Notes: generated by a model from the sequence alone, not told the origin. 64,000 nt of DNA from Longitalea luteola (GCF_017356035.1 NZ_JAFIQX010000005.1:399549-463548); one strand, 5' to 3'; positions 9,319 to 18,618 are shown, counted from the stretch's first letter. Translations and numbers: made by a program.

Positions 9319-9976
9319 ATTTCACAAATACGTTTTTTGCTACATGTTCACTAATGGTTACCGGGGACTGATTCTTTATTTTCAATTCAATCGAATTGTC
9401 AAAGGCGAATTTTTTCTTTACTTCCAGCCGCGTACCCAGGGCGATATGCTTATGATTTAGCAGTTCCAGGATCTCGGCCGACTGGTCGCCAATGCCGCTC
9501 ACTTCTGCAATTTGGTTAATGGGCAGGTTCAGCAGGTCTACCTGCCGGGTAAGCGTCCACCGGCCCTGGCTGTCGGGAATAGGATCGCCGTGCGGATCGG
9601 TTTTGGGATATCCTAAAAATTCATCGAGGCGGTCGATCAGTTTCTTGCTGCTGATGTGTTCCAGTTCCTCTGCAATTTCATGCACTTCATCCCAGCCAAA
9701 GCGTAATTTTTCAACCAGGAAAAATTCCCATAACCGGTGTTTACGAATGATCTGCAGGGCCACTTTGCGTCCTTCGGTGTTCAGCTTAAAGCCCTTGTAT
9801 TTTTCATACAATAGTAATTTTTGCGCCTTCAGCTTTTTGAGCATATCGGTCACCGAAGCAGGGCGGGTTTGCATTTCACTGGCAACATCGTTCGTGGTTA
9901 CCGTGCCATGTATCTCCTGCAGGTGAAAGATCGCTTTCAGGTAATTTTCTCTGCTGCTCGAATATTTAGGACCCAT
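9308..9976 (-). CDS. MntR/DtxR-family metal-dependent repressor
   Basis: A 222-residue regulator: winged helix domain (SSSRENYLKAIFHLQEIHGT, then DVASEMQTRPASVTDMLKKL), a metal-binding/dimerisation domain with His and Glu residues (RKHRLWEFFLVEKL, HEIAEELEHI) and a C-terminal FeoA/SH3-like domain (about 145-222). Members sense Mn2+ or Fe2+ and repress uptake genes. It is the first gene of an operon with the Nramp transporter, with overlapping reading frames, and a palindromic operator lies 58 bp upstream. Manganese versus iron specificity cannot be read from sequence alone. Confidence 0.93.
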   Translation of the reverse strand: MGPKYSSSRENYLKAIFHLQEIHGTVTTNDVASEMQTRPASVTDMLKKLKAQKLLLYEKYKGFKLNTEGRKVALQIIRKHRLWEFFLVEKLRFGWDEVHEIAEELEHISSKKLIDRLDEFLGYPKTDPHGDPIPDSQGRWTLTRQVDLLNLPINQIAEVSGIGDQSAEILELLNHKHIALGTRLEVKKKFAFDNSIELKIKNQSPVTISEHVAKNVFVKYDE

Positions 9977-10033
9977 ACGCTTGTTGTTTTATATAACGAA
10001 TACACCCGCTTTTATTGCTTACCTAAAATAAAA

Positions 10034-10049
10034 TTTAGACAAATCTAAA
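10034..10049. promoter_or_regulatory. Probable DtxR/MntR operator
   Basis: TTTAGA-CAAA-TCTAAA is a perfect inverted repeat upstream of the DtxR-family gene. It resembles known binding sites of this family (TTTAGGnnnnCCTAAA-like), so autoregulation of the repressor-transporter operon is likely. Confidence 0.72.
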
Positions 10050-10235
10050 AAATAAATTTCCTACATCCAAACAATGCAGCGGTAATTAACACGTTGCTGC
10101 CCTTCCGTTGCTTCCCGGCAGTGGCATAAATTATGAGTGATACCCTAATTGGTGCGCAGGCGTGGAAGAGGCCCTTTTCTTTCGGAAGTGATAATGAATG
10201 CGTATTTTTATCCATCAATAGCTATCGGATATTGT

Positions 10236-11186
10236 ATGAAGAAGTATCTATTAAGTCTGGGTTTGATATTGTTATTATTTGCATGCAAGGACGAGAAAAC
10301 AACTTTACAGGCAGGTGATATAGAAACAGCTGCAGATTTCGTTGCCTTTTACCCCGAAGCATCCCTGCCCTTTATTGTAGCTGATACCATGCTGGCAAAG
10401 AAGCAGAACGACTCAATGGCTATAGCGTTGAATACGTTTTCGAAATTTATTCCTGATAGTATATGGCGAAAAGACTTTGGCAAAACGGCCACGCCTAAAT
10501 TTTATGCATTGGGAAGAACAAAAGAAAAAGAGAAAGAAAGTTATTTGTTCACGGCTGTTGTAGCGGGCAGCAAAAAGGTGGTGTACCTGGCCACTTTCAA
10601 TAAGGAGAACAAGTTCTTACAGGCCATGCCCATTCTCAAGACCGGCTTTGACAGGTATACTTCTGCATACGGCCTGCTCGATTCAAAATTCCAGATCACC
10701 ACATACCGGGAAACCAGGGCTTCTGCTGATGAAATTCGGTATAAACGGAACGTTTACTTCTATGACCGGAACGGGGATAATTTTACCCTAATTGTTACAG
10801 AGCCCAATGAAGACATAATTGAGGATGTAGTGAATCCTATTGATACTTTGCCGGCCAGCAATAAATTTTCAGGCGACTATATAGTTAATGAAAAGAATTT
10901 CGTTTCCATAAGAGATGGAAGGAATGCCTCCGAAATGGTATTCTTTATTCATTTTGAGAAAAGTGGCGGAAAATGCAATGGCGAATTGAAAGGAACCGGC
11001 CGTTTTATTTCACCAACTGTGGCACAATTTGTTAAAAGTGATAATCCCTGTTCGCTGGAGTTTACGTTTACCAGCAGTAAAGTGACCCTGAAAGAAAAAG
11101 GCGGGTGTGGTACATACCGGGATATACAATGCTTTTTTAGTGGAAGTTATCCGAAAAAGAAAGCGTCAAAAGCTAAAAAGCAGTAG
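10236..11186 (+). CDS. Hypothetical lipoprotein
   Basis: I choose the ATG at 10236, 29 codons inside the longest frame, because it gives a lipoprotein signal (KKYLLSLGLILLLFACKDE, with Cys at the lipobox LFAC). The mature protein of about 300 residues is probably anchored in the outer membrane; it has no transmembrane segments and no motif I recognise. It ends with a Lys-rich tail. It stands alone between the metal repressor and the glucan phosphorylase. Function unknown. Confidence 0.8.
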   Translation: MKKYLLSLGLILLLFACKDEKTTLQAGDIETAADFVAFYPEASLPFIVADTMLAKKQNDSMAIALNTFSKFIPDSIWRKDFGKTATPKFYALGRTKEKEKESYLFTAVVAGSKKVVYLATFNKENKFLQAMPILKTGFDRYTSAYGLLDSKFQITTYRETRASADEIRYKRNVYFYDRNGDNFTLIVTEPNEDIIEDVVNPIDTLPASNKFSGDYIVNEKNFVSIRDGRNASEMVFFIHFEKSGGKCNGELKGTGRFISPTVAQFVKSDNPCSLEFTFTSSKVTLKEKGGCGTYRDIQCFFSGSYPKKKASKAKKQ

Positions 11187-11349
11187 CAGCATTAATATCG
11201 CGCACCATCACATACTAACATTCATTAGTGATAACAAACAGCCCGGGATTTGAATTTGCGTTATATTCGCCCCGATTTTGTAGCTTATTGAATCACACAG
11301 TCAGGAACAAATACATATTAGTACCTGGATGTTAAAATGATCAGTGTAT

Positions 11350-13005
11350 ATGAGTTTTACCAATTTTACAGTTCCTTACCCAATAGAAGGTAAATACAGC
11401 AAACGGGTAGCCTATTTTTCAATGGAATTTGCGGTTCATCAACCGTTGAAGATCTATAGCGGCGGTTTGGGTTTCCTGTCCGGTTCTCACTTGCGCAGTG
11501 CATACGAGTTGCAACAAAATATGGTGGGCGTAGGTATTTTGTGGAAGTATGGATATTATGATCAGGCACGTAACCAGGATCATTCCCTGCAGGTAACCTG
11601 GCTCGAAAAGAATTATCATTTCCTGGAAGATACTGGTATTAAATTTCAAATAACTATTCATGATCACCTGGTATGGGTGAAAGCATATTATCTGAATCCG
11701 GAGACATTTAAAACGGCGCCGCTCTTTTTGCTGAGCACCGATCTGCCGGAGAATGATCATATTTCGCAAACCATTACGCACCGGTTATACGATGCCAACG
11801 TGGCAACCAAAGTAGCCCAGTTCATCCTGCTGGGAGTAGGGGGCGCCAAACTTATGGATGAAATTGGCTTTAATCCGGAGTTGTATCATTTGAATGAAGC
11901 GCATGCTGTTTCATCTGTTTTCTATTTATATAAAAAATTCGGTAACCAGGTTGATGAAGTGAAGAAGCGCCTCGTGTTCACTACGCATACTCCCGAAGAA
12001 GCCGGTAACGAAAAGCACGATATTCACCTGTGCCATAAAATGAGTTATTTCTGTGGCCTGAGCATCGATGAAGTGCGCAAGCTCACCGGCATCCAGGATG
12101 ATCAGTTCAATCACTCACTGGTAGCTTTGCGTTTTGCTCACCTTGCAAATGGTGTGTCTAAGCTGCATGGCGAAGTGTCGCGGCAAATGTGGGGCAAGTA
12201 TGAAAATATTTGTCCGATCATTTCTATTACCAATGCACAGAACTGGCGTTACTGGGCCGATAAACAATTATACCGGGCCGCCGAGGAAGGAAATGACAGC
12301 TGGTGGGATGATCGCAAGAAATACCTGAAGCGCAGGGCTTTTGATATAGTAGCCGATCAAACCGGCAAACTCTTCAGTCCGAATGTATTTACCATTGTCT
12401 GGGCACGCCGTTTTGCCGGTTACAAGCGGTCTGAGCTGATTACCCGCGATAAAGCGCGGTTCGAAAAATTAGTGAACAGTACAAAATACCCGGTACAGAT
12501 CATTTGGGCAGGAAAACCTTACCCAATGGATTACCCCGCTATCAATGAATTTAACAACCTTGTGCACCTCAGCAAAGGGTACAAAAATATAGCCGTGCTT
12601 GTCGGTTATGAGTTGGGGTTATCCAAACGGATGAAGCAGGCCGCTGATATCTGGCTCAACAATCCACGCGTGCCACGCGAAGCTTCAGGTACCAGCGGTA
12701 TGACGGCTGCGATGAATGGCGCCGTTAACTTCTCTACTTCCGATGGCTGGATCCCTGAATTTATTGACCAGGGCCATAATGGTTTCGTGGTGCCTAAACC
12801 TGATTACAACAAAATGAGTGTGCAGGAACAGGATCAGTATGATCTGGACAAGATCTATGACCTGCTGGAGCACGATATTCTGCCCATGTACTATGAGCGT
12901 TACGATACCTGGCGCCAGATCGCCAAAAACGGCATGCGCGATGTTCGCTTCCAGTTCGACTCGGGGCGGATGGCTAACGAATATTATGAATTACTTTATA
13001 AGTAA
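11350..13005 (+). CDS. Alpha-glucan phosphorylase-like protein (GT35) lacking the PLP lysine
   Basis: The protein of about 550 residues matches the short alpha-glucan phosphorylase family (VAYFSMEFAVHQPLKIYSGG near the start, RRFAGYKRSEL at the phosphate-site region). The ATG at 11350 is preferred over the GTG two codons upstream. In GT35 enzymes the cofactor lysine lies in EASGTxxMK; here the sequence is EASGTSGMTAAMNGA, with Thr at residue 452 where the Schiff-base Lys is expected. The protein may therefore not bind pyridoxal phosphate and may be a transferase or regulator rather than a true phosphorylase. I recall similar Thr variants in Bacteroidota but cannot verify it. Single gene with its own terminator. 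Confidence 0.88.
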   Translation: MSFTNFTVPYPIEGKYSKRVAYFSMEFAVHQPLKIYSGGLGFLSGSHLRSAYELQQNMVGVGILWKYGYYDQARNQDHSLQVTWLEKNYHFLEDTGIKFQITIHDHLVWVKAYYLNPETFKTAPLFLLSTDLPENDHISQTITHRLYDANVATKVAQFILLGVGGAKLMDEIGFNPELYHLNEAHAVSSVFYLYKKFGNQVDEVKKRLVFTTHTPEEAGNEKHDIHLCHKMSYFCGLSIDEVRKLTGIQDDQFNHSLVALRFAHLANGVSKLHGEVSRQMWGKYENICPIISITNAQNWRYWADKQLYRAAEEGNDSWWDDRKKYLKRRAFDIVADQTGKLFSPNVFTIVWARRFAGYKRSELITRDKARFEKLVNSTKYPVQIIWAGKPYPMDYPAINEFNNLVHLSKGYKNIAVLVGYELGLSKRMKQAADIWLNNPRVPREASGTSGMTAAMNGAVNFSTSDGWIPEFIDQGHNGFVVPKPDYNKMSVQEQDQYDLDKIYDLLEHDILPMYYERYDTWRQIAKNGMRDVRFQFDSGRMANEYYELLYK

Positions 13006-13068
13006 AATCATCGTTCAAAGAGGCTGAAGTATGCGGTGAAAGCAGGAAGACGAGGTGTTAAATATATT

Positions 13069-13101
13069 AAAGGATCATCTGGTTACAGGTGGTCCTTTTT
13101 T
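13069..13101 (+). terminator. Terminator after glucan phosphorylase-like gene
   Basis: AAAGGATCATCT (13069-13080) pairs with AGGTGGTCCTTT (13087-13098), with G-U pairs, followed by six T. Confidence 0.82.
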
Positions 13102-13108
13102 GTGACAA

Positions 13109-13236
13109 TGGTTAGAGGTTACAAGGTACATGTTACAGGGCTTTATTATGAAGCTCGAAACAGGATTTTATTACGCCTGAAACCTGAAGCCTGTAACCTG
13201 TAACTGGCAACAGGGTAACCGGTAACCGGCAACCGT
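13109..13236. repeat. GTAACCTGTAACTGG-type short-word tract
   Basis: The gap carries repeated words of the type GGTTACAAGG, CCTGTAACCTGTAACTGGC and GGTAACCGGTAACCGGCAAC. The same vocabulary is found at 890-935, 22380-22500, 24428-24566, 27785-27860 and 34620-34660. Confidence 0.75.
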
Positions 13237-13300
13237 CAAGTAATCTGCATTTATGTAATTTTTAATCCGTGTGCATCCACTATGAAAATCACTCACTAAA

Positions 13301-15106
13301 ATGAAGTATATGAAAGGCATACTGATCGTTTTAATGTCCCTGTTTTTGGCCGCCTCCGTACAAGCCGGCGACGATAAGAATATTGTTTCCTCGGTATTGA
13401 GAGCTGCTATGGTATATCGTAGCGGCGCCGAATTAACCCATACCGCCAAAGTTTCGTTAAACCAGGGTAATAATGAATTGGTGATAGATAATATCAGCAA
13501 CCGGATCGATATTAACAGCCTGCAAATAGGCAGCAATGGTAATGTTACGATTCTGTCTGTTGAATTTTCTACTGATTTTTTGAGGCCTGAAGTAAAATCG
13601 CCTGTTGTAAAAAGACTGGAAGATTCGCTGGACATCATTAAAGATGAAATTACCAGGGTACAGGTAGTGTTAAAGACCGACCAGGAGTTACTCGAACTGT
13701 TAAAAGCAAATAAAGAGATCCGGGGCGATCAAACGGGTGTAAGCGTTACCGAGTTAACGAAAATGATGGATTACTATAAGAACAAGACGCTGGAATTGCA
13801 AAATGAGATCAGCCGGTACAAAGAAAGAGAATCCAGATTAATTAGCATTTCGGGTAAGCTCACCAAACAGATAAAAGAAGAAGAGCAGAAAAATAATAAA
13901 ACGATCGGTAAGCTTTTGCTGCAATTGTATTCTCCGCTGGCCGGTCAGTATGATTTCAATATATCGTATGTAACGCCGGCAGCCGGCTGGAATCCTTCCT
14001 ACGATCTGCGGGTAGAGAATATCAATAAACCGGTTTCCCTGGCCTACAAAGCAAGGCTGGTGCAAAGTACCGGGATCGACTGGCGGCAGGTGAAGCTGGC
14101 TTTGTCTACTTCAGTGCCATCGCAACATAGCAATGCGCCCGATGTAAAAGCGTGGTTCCTTGCGTATGTTGATCCGGTTGGTTATGTGGCTCCTTACTAC
14201 AGCAACAGGATAGCCGGGGTGGCTGCACCTTCTGCGTTACAGGAAGTGGTGATAGCAGGATACGGTAACAGCAACAACGATGCTTCAGAAAGCGAGCGGC
14301 AGGCAGCGGAGCCCGTTTATGTAGTGAATGGAACGATCATGAGTAAGGCGGAGTTTAAGAAGATCAACAAGAACGCTATAAAAAATATGGAAGTGTTAAA
14401 AGACGCACAGGCGACAGCTATTTACGGAAGCCGGGCTAATGGCGGAGCGGTAGTGGTGACCCTGAAGGAGATGGGCGATTATGTAGCGGTAAAAGACAAC
14501 CAGTTGAATGTGGTCTTTGATATTGATCTGCCATACGATGTACCGTCGAATGGCAAGGAGCAGAATGTAAATCTGAAAGATTACAAGATACCGGCCCAAT
14601 ATAAATATTACAGCGCGCCCCGGCTTGATAAAGATGCTTACCTGATGGGCGAAATAGTTGACTGGGAAGCATTGAACCTGTTACCGGGCGAAGCCAATAT
14701 TATTTTTGAGGGCACCTATATTGGTAAAACATCTATTGATGCGGCATCTGTACTGGATACACTGGATCTTACATTGGGCCGTGACAAAAGGGTAGTGGTT
14801 AACCGCGAAAGGCTGGCTGATTTCAGCAGTGTAAAATTTCTGGGGGCTAACAAGAAGCAGACATTGACCTACGAAATAACGGTTCGCAACAACAAGAAAG
14901 AAGCCATTCAAATGGAGTTGCGCGACCAGTACCCTGTGTCAACCAATAAAGACATTGAAGTGGAGCTGCTGCAACACGATGGCGCTGCCGTACATGAAGA
15001 AACGGGCATCTTAACCTGGAAAGCGCAACTGGCGCCGGGTGAAATAAAGAAATACCGTGTAAGCTATAGCGTGAAATATCCGAAAGACAGGACGATCAAT
15101 TTGTAA
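13301..15106 (+). CDS. DUF4139 (MuiA-like) protein with SusC-plug-like insert
   Basis: A secreted 601-residue protein with signal peptide (KGILIVLMSLFLAASVQAG). The N-terminal part (about 35-200, including a coiled coil) and C-terminal part (about 390-601, ending GEIKKYRVSYSVKYPK) match the mucoidy-inhibitor A / DUF4139 family. In the middle, residues about 308-388 look like a piece of a SusC/TonB-dependent receptor plug: LQEVVIAGYG, then VYVVNGTIM and MEVLKDAQATAIYGSRANGG. That segment is not expected in the family and may be a co-opted protein-interaction module. Function of DUF4139 in Bacteroidota is unknown. Confidence 0.87.
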   Translation: MKYMKGILIVLMSLFLAASVQAGDDKNIVSSVLRAAMVYRSGAELTHTAKVSLNQGNNELVIDNISNRIDINSLQIGSNGNVTILSVEFSTDFLRPEVKSPVVKRLEDSLDIIKDEITRVQVVLKTDQELLELLKANKEIRGDQTGVSVTELTKMMDYYKNKTLELQNEISRYKERESRLISISGKLTKQIKEEEQKNNKTIGKLLLQLYSPLAGQYDFNISYVTPAAGWNPSYDLRVENINKPVSLAYKARLVQSTGIDWRQVKLALSTSVPSQHSNAPDVKAWFLAYVDPVGYVAPYYSNRIAGVAAPSALQEVVIAGYGNSNNDASESERQAAEPVYVVNGTIMSKAEFKKINKNAIKNMEVLKDAQATAIYGSRANGGAVVVTLKEMGDYVAVKDNQLNVVFDIDLPYDVPSNGKEQNVNLKDYKIPAQYKYYSAPRLDKDAYLMGEIVDWEALNLLPGEANIIFEGTYIGKTSIDAASVLDTLDLTLGRDKRVVVNRERLADFSSVKFLGANKKQTLTYEITVRNNKKEAIQMELRDQYPVSTNKDIEVELLQHDGAAVHEETGILTWKAQLAPGEIKKYRVSYSVKYPKDRTINL

Positions 15107-15121
15107 TGGGTACAAATAAAA

Positions 15122-15153
15122 GATCCCTCCCGATGCATTCGGGAGGGATCCTT
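15122..15153. terminator. Bidirectional terminator between convergent genes
   Basis: GATCCCTCCCGA (15122-15133) pairs perfectly with TCGGGAGGGATC (15139-15150). It lies between the DUF4139 gene and the convergent FKBP gene, so it can serve both. Confidence 0.82.
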
Positions 15154-15169
15154 CATTTATTAAACGGTT

Positions 15170-15910
15170 TTATTTTACGATCTCTATCAGCTCAACATCA
15201 AAGATCAGGGTTGAGCCTTCCTTGATAGCGCCGGCGGGGTTATCGCCATAGGCCAGGTCAGAAGGAATGAACAACTTCCACTTGCTGCCAACGGGCATTA
15301 ATTGTAACGCTTCCGTCCAACCGGGAATAACATTCTTTAAACCAAGCGTAATGGGTTGTCCGCGTTCAATGGAGCTGTCGAATACAGAGCCGTCGATCAG
15401 GGTACCATGGTAATGAACTTTTACCTGGTCTTCAATGGTTGGTTTAGGACCGGTACCTTCTTTCACTACCTGGTATTGCAATCCGCTGGGTAAAGCAATT
15501 ACGCCGGGTTTCTTTTTATTTTCAACCAGAAATGCTTCTCCGGCTTTTTTATTTGGTAAAGCTTTATCGCTGCGCGCTTTCTGCATGTAATTAACAATGC
15601 AGTTGTTCACCTGGGTTTCATTCAGCAGGGCTTTATCAACTTTTGCATCAGCAAGGGCTTTCACCACCAGCTGGTTGTTTATATTGCTTATGCCCTGGGC
15701 TTTATAAAAACTGGCGATGCTCAGGCCAATGGCATAACTAAACGAATCGGCAGCGTTTTTCAAAGCGGGCGCAGATGGGGCGGTAGCAGCGGGTTTTTTC
15801 GTCGTGGCGGGTTTTTGAGTAGCTGTAACAGGCTTTTTCTTGGCTGGAGCCTGGGCCAGCATTGCAGTGGCGGGTAAACAGGCTAAGACCAACAGCACAG
15901 ATTTTTTCAT
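15170..15910 (-). CDS. FKBP-type peptidyl-prolyl cis-trans isomerase, exported
   Basis: A 246-residue protein: signal peptide (KKSVLLVLACLPATAMLAQA), an Ala/Lys/Pro-rich linker (about 21-50), an FKBP N-terminal dimerisation domain (about 52-130, DSFSYAIGLSIASFY) and an FKBP catalytic domain (about 150-246, with EDQVKVHYHGTLIDGSVFDS and SDLAYGDNPAG). It is a periplasmic folding factor of the FkpA/Mip type. The low-complexity linker is long compared with proteobacterial relatives. Confidence 0.95.
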   Translation of the reverse strand: MKKSVLLVLACLPATAMLAQAPAKKKPVTATQKPATTKKPAATAPSAPALKNAADSFSYAIGLSIASFYKAQGISNINNQLVVKALADAKVDKALLNETQVNNCIVNYMQKARSDKALPNKKAGEAFLVENKKKPGVIALPSGLQYQVVKEGTGPKPTIEDQVKVHYHGTLIDGSVFDSSIERGQPITLGLKNVIPGWTEALQLMPVGSKWKLFIPSDLAYGDNPAGAIKEGSTLIFDVELIEIVK

Positions 15911-15992
15911 TATCTAAATTTTAGGGATCAAATGTAAGTGAATGAAACGAATTCGTCGTTGAATTATTGCCACTTGCCGGCCTGTGACCTGA

Positions 15993-16038
15993 TAGGCTGA
16001 AAGCTAAAGGCTGAAGGCTAAAGGCTGAAGGCTGAAGC
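15993..16038. repeat. GGCTGAAGGCTAAA short-word tandem tract
   Basis: Seven or so near-copies of the 7-bp word GGCTGAA/GGCTAAA lie in the gap between the divergent FKBP and thioesterase genes. Confidence 0.8.
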
Positions 16039-16101
16039 AAAAAAATACTGATAATAGTGAGAACTGACTAATTTTGATACCCATCAATTTTGCTAAATTT
16101 T

Positions 16102-16539
16102 ATGAGTGCCTATATTAAACCTTTGGAGATCCGCTGGTCTGACCTGGACCCCAATTTTCATTTACGCCATTCCGTATATTATGATTTTGGGGCTTATGTA
16201 CGGGTGTCGTTCCTGGCTGAACACGGGCTAACGCCTTCGTTCATGATAAAGCACCAGTTTGGGCCTATCCTGTTCAGGGAAGAATGCGTGTTCAGGCGGG
16301 AGTTAAAGATGGGCGATGCCATTACCATTGATGTTCAATTGTTGAAAACGCGGCCGGATTTTTCGCGATGGAGCATTCAACATTATATTAGGAAAAATGG
16401 CGATGAAATCGCTGCTGTTCTTACTGTAGACGGAGCCTGGATGGATGTAATGCAGCGTAAACTCACCGTTCCCCCCGATACAGTAAAACATGTATTTGAG
16501 AAAATGCCTAAGGCTGAACAGTTTGTATGGGATAAATAA
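16102..16539 (+). CDS. Acyl-CoA thioesterase-like protein, hot-dog fold (4HBT type)
   Basis: A 145-residue single-domain protein. The ATG at 16102 is chosen over an in-frame TTG upstream. The segment RWSDLDPNFHLRHSVYYDFG resembles the 4-hydroxybenzoyl-CoA thioesterase active-site motif (Asp followed by His and an aromatic-rich helix). Such enzymes hydrolyse acyl-CoA or acyl-ACP thioesters in the cytoplasm. The substrate cannot be inferred. Next gene follows after 67 bp in the same direction. Confidence 0.85.
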   Translation: MSAYIKPLEIRWSDLDPNFHLRHSVYYDFGAYVRVSFLAEHGLTPSFMIKHQFGPILFREECVFRRELKMGDAITIDVQLLKTRPDFSRWSIQHYIRKNGDEIAAVLTVDGAWMDVMQRKLTVPPDTVKHVFEKMPKAEQFVWDK

Positions 16540-16606
16540 GCACAGGCTTAACAACTTTTTACCATTTAACACGTTATTTTAGCTGAATTATATAATGAAT
16601 ATCACT

Positions 16607-17332
16607 ATGAAAAGATTTGTATTACCCCTGTTACTACTTACCAGTGTTGCTTCATTCGCACAAAGTGGCTTCCTGAAGAAAGCAAGTGGCATTTTAAATA
16701 AGGCTACTGGTGGTAACACTTCTGCTTTAAGCAATGATGACATCGTTGCCGGTCTAAAAGAAGCATTGACAGTTGGTGCAACCAATGGTGCTAATAAATT
16801 ATCTGCAGTAGATGGATTTTTCGCCAATGCTGCTATCAAAGTGCTGATGCCTCCCGAAGCAAAAAAAGTAGAAAACGCCTTGCGTACCGCCGGCATGGGC
16901 AAACTGGTTGACAACGCGATTTTGTCGATGAACCGGGCTGCGGAAGAAGCCAGCAAATCAGCGGCGCCTATTTTTGTAAATGCAGTTAAAACCATGAGCA
17001 TCCAGGATGCGTTGGGCATATTAAAAGGCAGTGATACGGCAGCTACGGGCTACCTGCGCAGTAAAACAGTTTCTGCGCTTACCACTGCATTCCGTCCCGT
17101 AATTGATACGGCTTTGCAAAAAACATCGGCTACCCAATACTGGAAAACAGTATTTGAAACATACAATAAACTGCCAACGACCTTCAATAAAATTAACCCA
17201 GACTTAGCAGGTTATGTAACCGAGAAGTCGTTGAGTGGCATGTTCTACCAGGTTGCACAGGAAGAACAAAAGATCCGCAAAGATCCTGCTGCCCGTGTTT
17301 CTGACATTTTGAAAAAAGTGTTTGGCAGTTAA
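16607..17332 (+). CDS. DUF4197 family exported protein
   Basis: A protein of about 241 residues with a signal peptide (KRFVLPLLLLTSVASFAQS); the ATG at 16607 gives the best signal, although one at 16595 is in frame. The mature part is helical and matches DUF4197 (DIVAGLKEALTVGATNGANK near its start, SKTVSALTTAFRPVIDTALQ and TQYWKTVFETYNKLP later). The family is widespread in Gram-negatives and has no known function; it is probably periplasmic. Followed by an intrinsic terminator. Confidence 0.9.
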   Translation: MKRFVLPLLLLTSVASFAQSGFLKKASGILNKATGGNTSALSNDDIVAGLKEALTVGATNGANKLSAVDGFFANAAIKVLMPPEAKKVENALRTAGMGKLVDNAILSMNRAAEEASKSAAPIFVNAVKTMSIQDALGILKGSDTAATGYLRSKTVSALTTAFRPVIDTALQKTSATQYWKTVFETYNKLPTTFNKINPDLAGYVTEKSLSGMFYQVAQEEQKIRKDPAARVSDILKKVFGS

Positions 17333-17368
17333 TATTTCTCCCGTCTGCTTTGAGATTTATTATAAATT

Positions 17369-17399
17369 GCATCCCGACCTTAGTCGGGATGTTTTTTTT
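17369..17399 (+). terminator. Terminator after DUF4197 gene
   Basis: GCATCCCGAC (17369-17378) pairs with GTCGGGATG (17383-17391), followed by eight T. Confidence 0.9.
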
Positions 17400-17412
17400 A
17401 TAATACAGTCAC

Positions 17413-18618
17413 ATGATCTCGAGAACGCTTTCCCTCTACAAAAGTGCTTATAGCGGTTTGTCTCCTTCTACCTGGTGGCTGTCGTTTGTTATGTTAGTTA
17501 ACCGCAGCGGCACCATGGTATTACCGTTCATGACTATCTATCTTACCAGTCCTTCAATGGGCTATACCATTGGTGAGGCAGGTATCGTAATGGCCTTGTT
17601 TGGTTTGGGCTCAGTAACCGGTGGGTTTGTAGGCGGAAAATTGACAGATCGCCTGGGCTTTCATCCTGTTCAACTCATTACATTATCAGGTGGGGGTGTG
17701 TTGTTCATGGTGCTTGGGCAAATGCGATCATTTCCGCTGATCTGTTTGTTTACATTTTTGTTAAGCCTGGTAAATGAAGCATTCCGGCCTGCCAACTCAA
17801 CGGCCATTGTTGCTTATAGTAAGGAAGGCGCCCGTACCCGTTCGTATGCCCTTAACCGGTTGGCCATTAATTTGGGCTGGGCCATAGGGAGCGCTTTGGG
17901 TGGTGTGCTCGCAGCCATCAATTATGAATTGTTATTTTGGGTCGATGGTATAACCAATATTACGGCCGCTTTGTTGTTATGGTATTTTTTGCATCCATCA
18001 AAACAGGTGCAGCCGCCAAAAAAGGAAACAGCGGCCGGTCCTTTCCATTCACCTTACCGCGATACCATTTACCTGTGGTTTATTCTGCTTACCATTTTAT
18101 TTGCAGGTTGTTTCTTCCAGCTGTTCACTAACCTGAATGCATACTATAAAATAGAGTTGCATTTCAATGAAGCTTTCATTGGGTTAATTGGTGCGCTGAA
18201 CGGGGTTATGATCGCTATTATTGAAATGGTCCTCATCTTCAAACTGGAAGGCCGGCGATCGAGCCTTTTTTATATCGCAAGAGGTTCCATACTGGTAGGC
18301 ATCGCCTATTTAATGTTGAATGTGTTTCATATCAATTATATTATGGCCCTGGTAATGATGGTGGTAATGACCATGGGTGAAATTCTTGTACTGCCTTTTA
18401 TGAATAACTTCTGGACTTCGCGCAGTGCCGACCATAACCGGGGCCAATATGCCGGACTGTACACTATGGCCTGGTCGATAGCCCAAACGGCAGGCCCCTT
18501 CCTTGGGTCACAGATCGCACAGTATGCAGGATTCAATGTGTTGTGGTGGGTGCTGGGTGTAACAAGCATGTTGACAGCTATTGGATTTATGTGGTTGCAG
18601 AAAGTGTCCAGGGTGTAA
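17413..18618 (+). CDS. MFS transporter
   Basis: A 401-residue integral membrane protein with about 12 hydrophobic segments in two halves, a central cytoplasmic loop rich in charged residues (about 195-215), and the family motif between segments 2 and 3 (GGFVGGKLTDRLGFHPVQ). It resembles drug/proton antiporters of the MdtH type. The substrate is unknown. It starts 14 bp after the DUF4197 terminator and so probably has its own promoter. Confidence 0.9.
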   Translation: MISRTLSLYKSAYSGLSPSTWWLSFVMLVNRSGTMVLPFMTIYLTSPSMGYTIGEAGIVMALFGLGSVTGGFVGGKLTDRLGFHPVQLITLSGGGVLFMVLGQMRSFPLICLFTFLLSLVNEAFRPANSTAIVAYSKEGARTRSYALNRLAINLGWAIGSALGGVLAAINYELLFWVDGITNITAALLLWYFLHPSKQVQPPKKETAAGPFHSPYRDTIYLWFILLTILFAGCFFQLFTNLNAYYKIELHFNEAFIGLIGALNGVMIAIIEMVLIFKLEGRRSSLFYIARGSILVGIAYLMLNVFHINYIMALVMMVVMTMGEILVLPFMNNFWTSRSADHNRGQYAGLYTMAWSIAQTAGPFLGSQIAQYAGFNVLWWVLGVTSMLTAIGFMWLQKVSRV

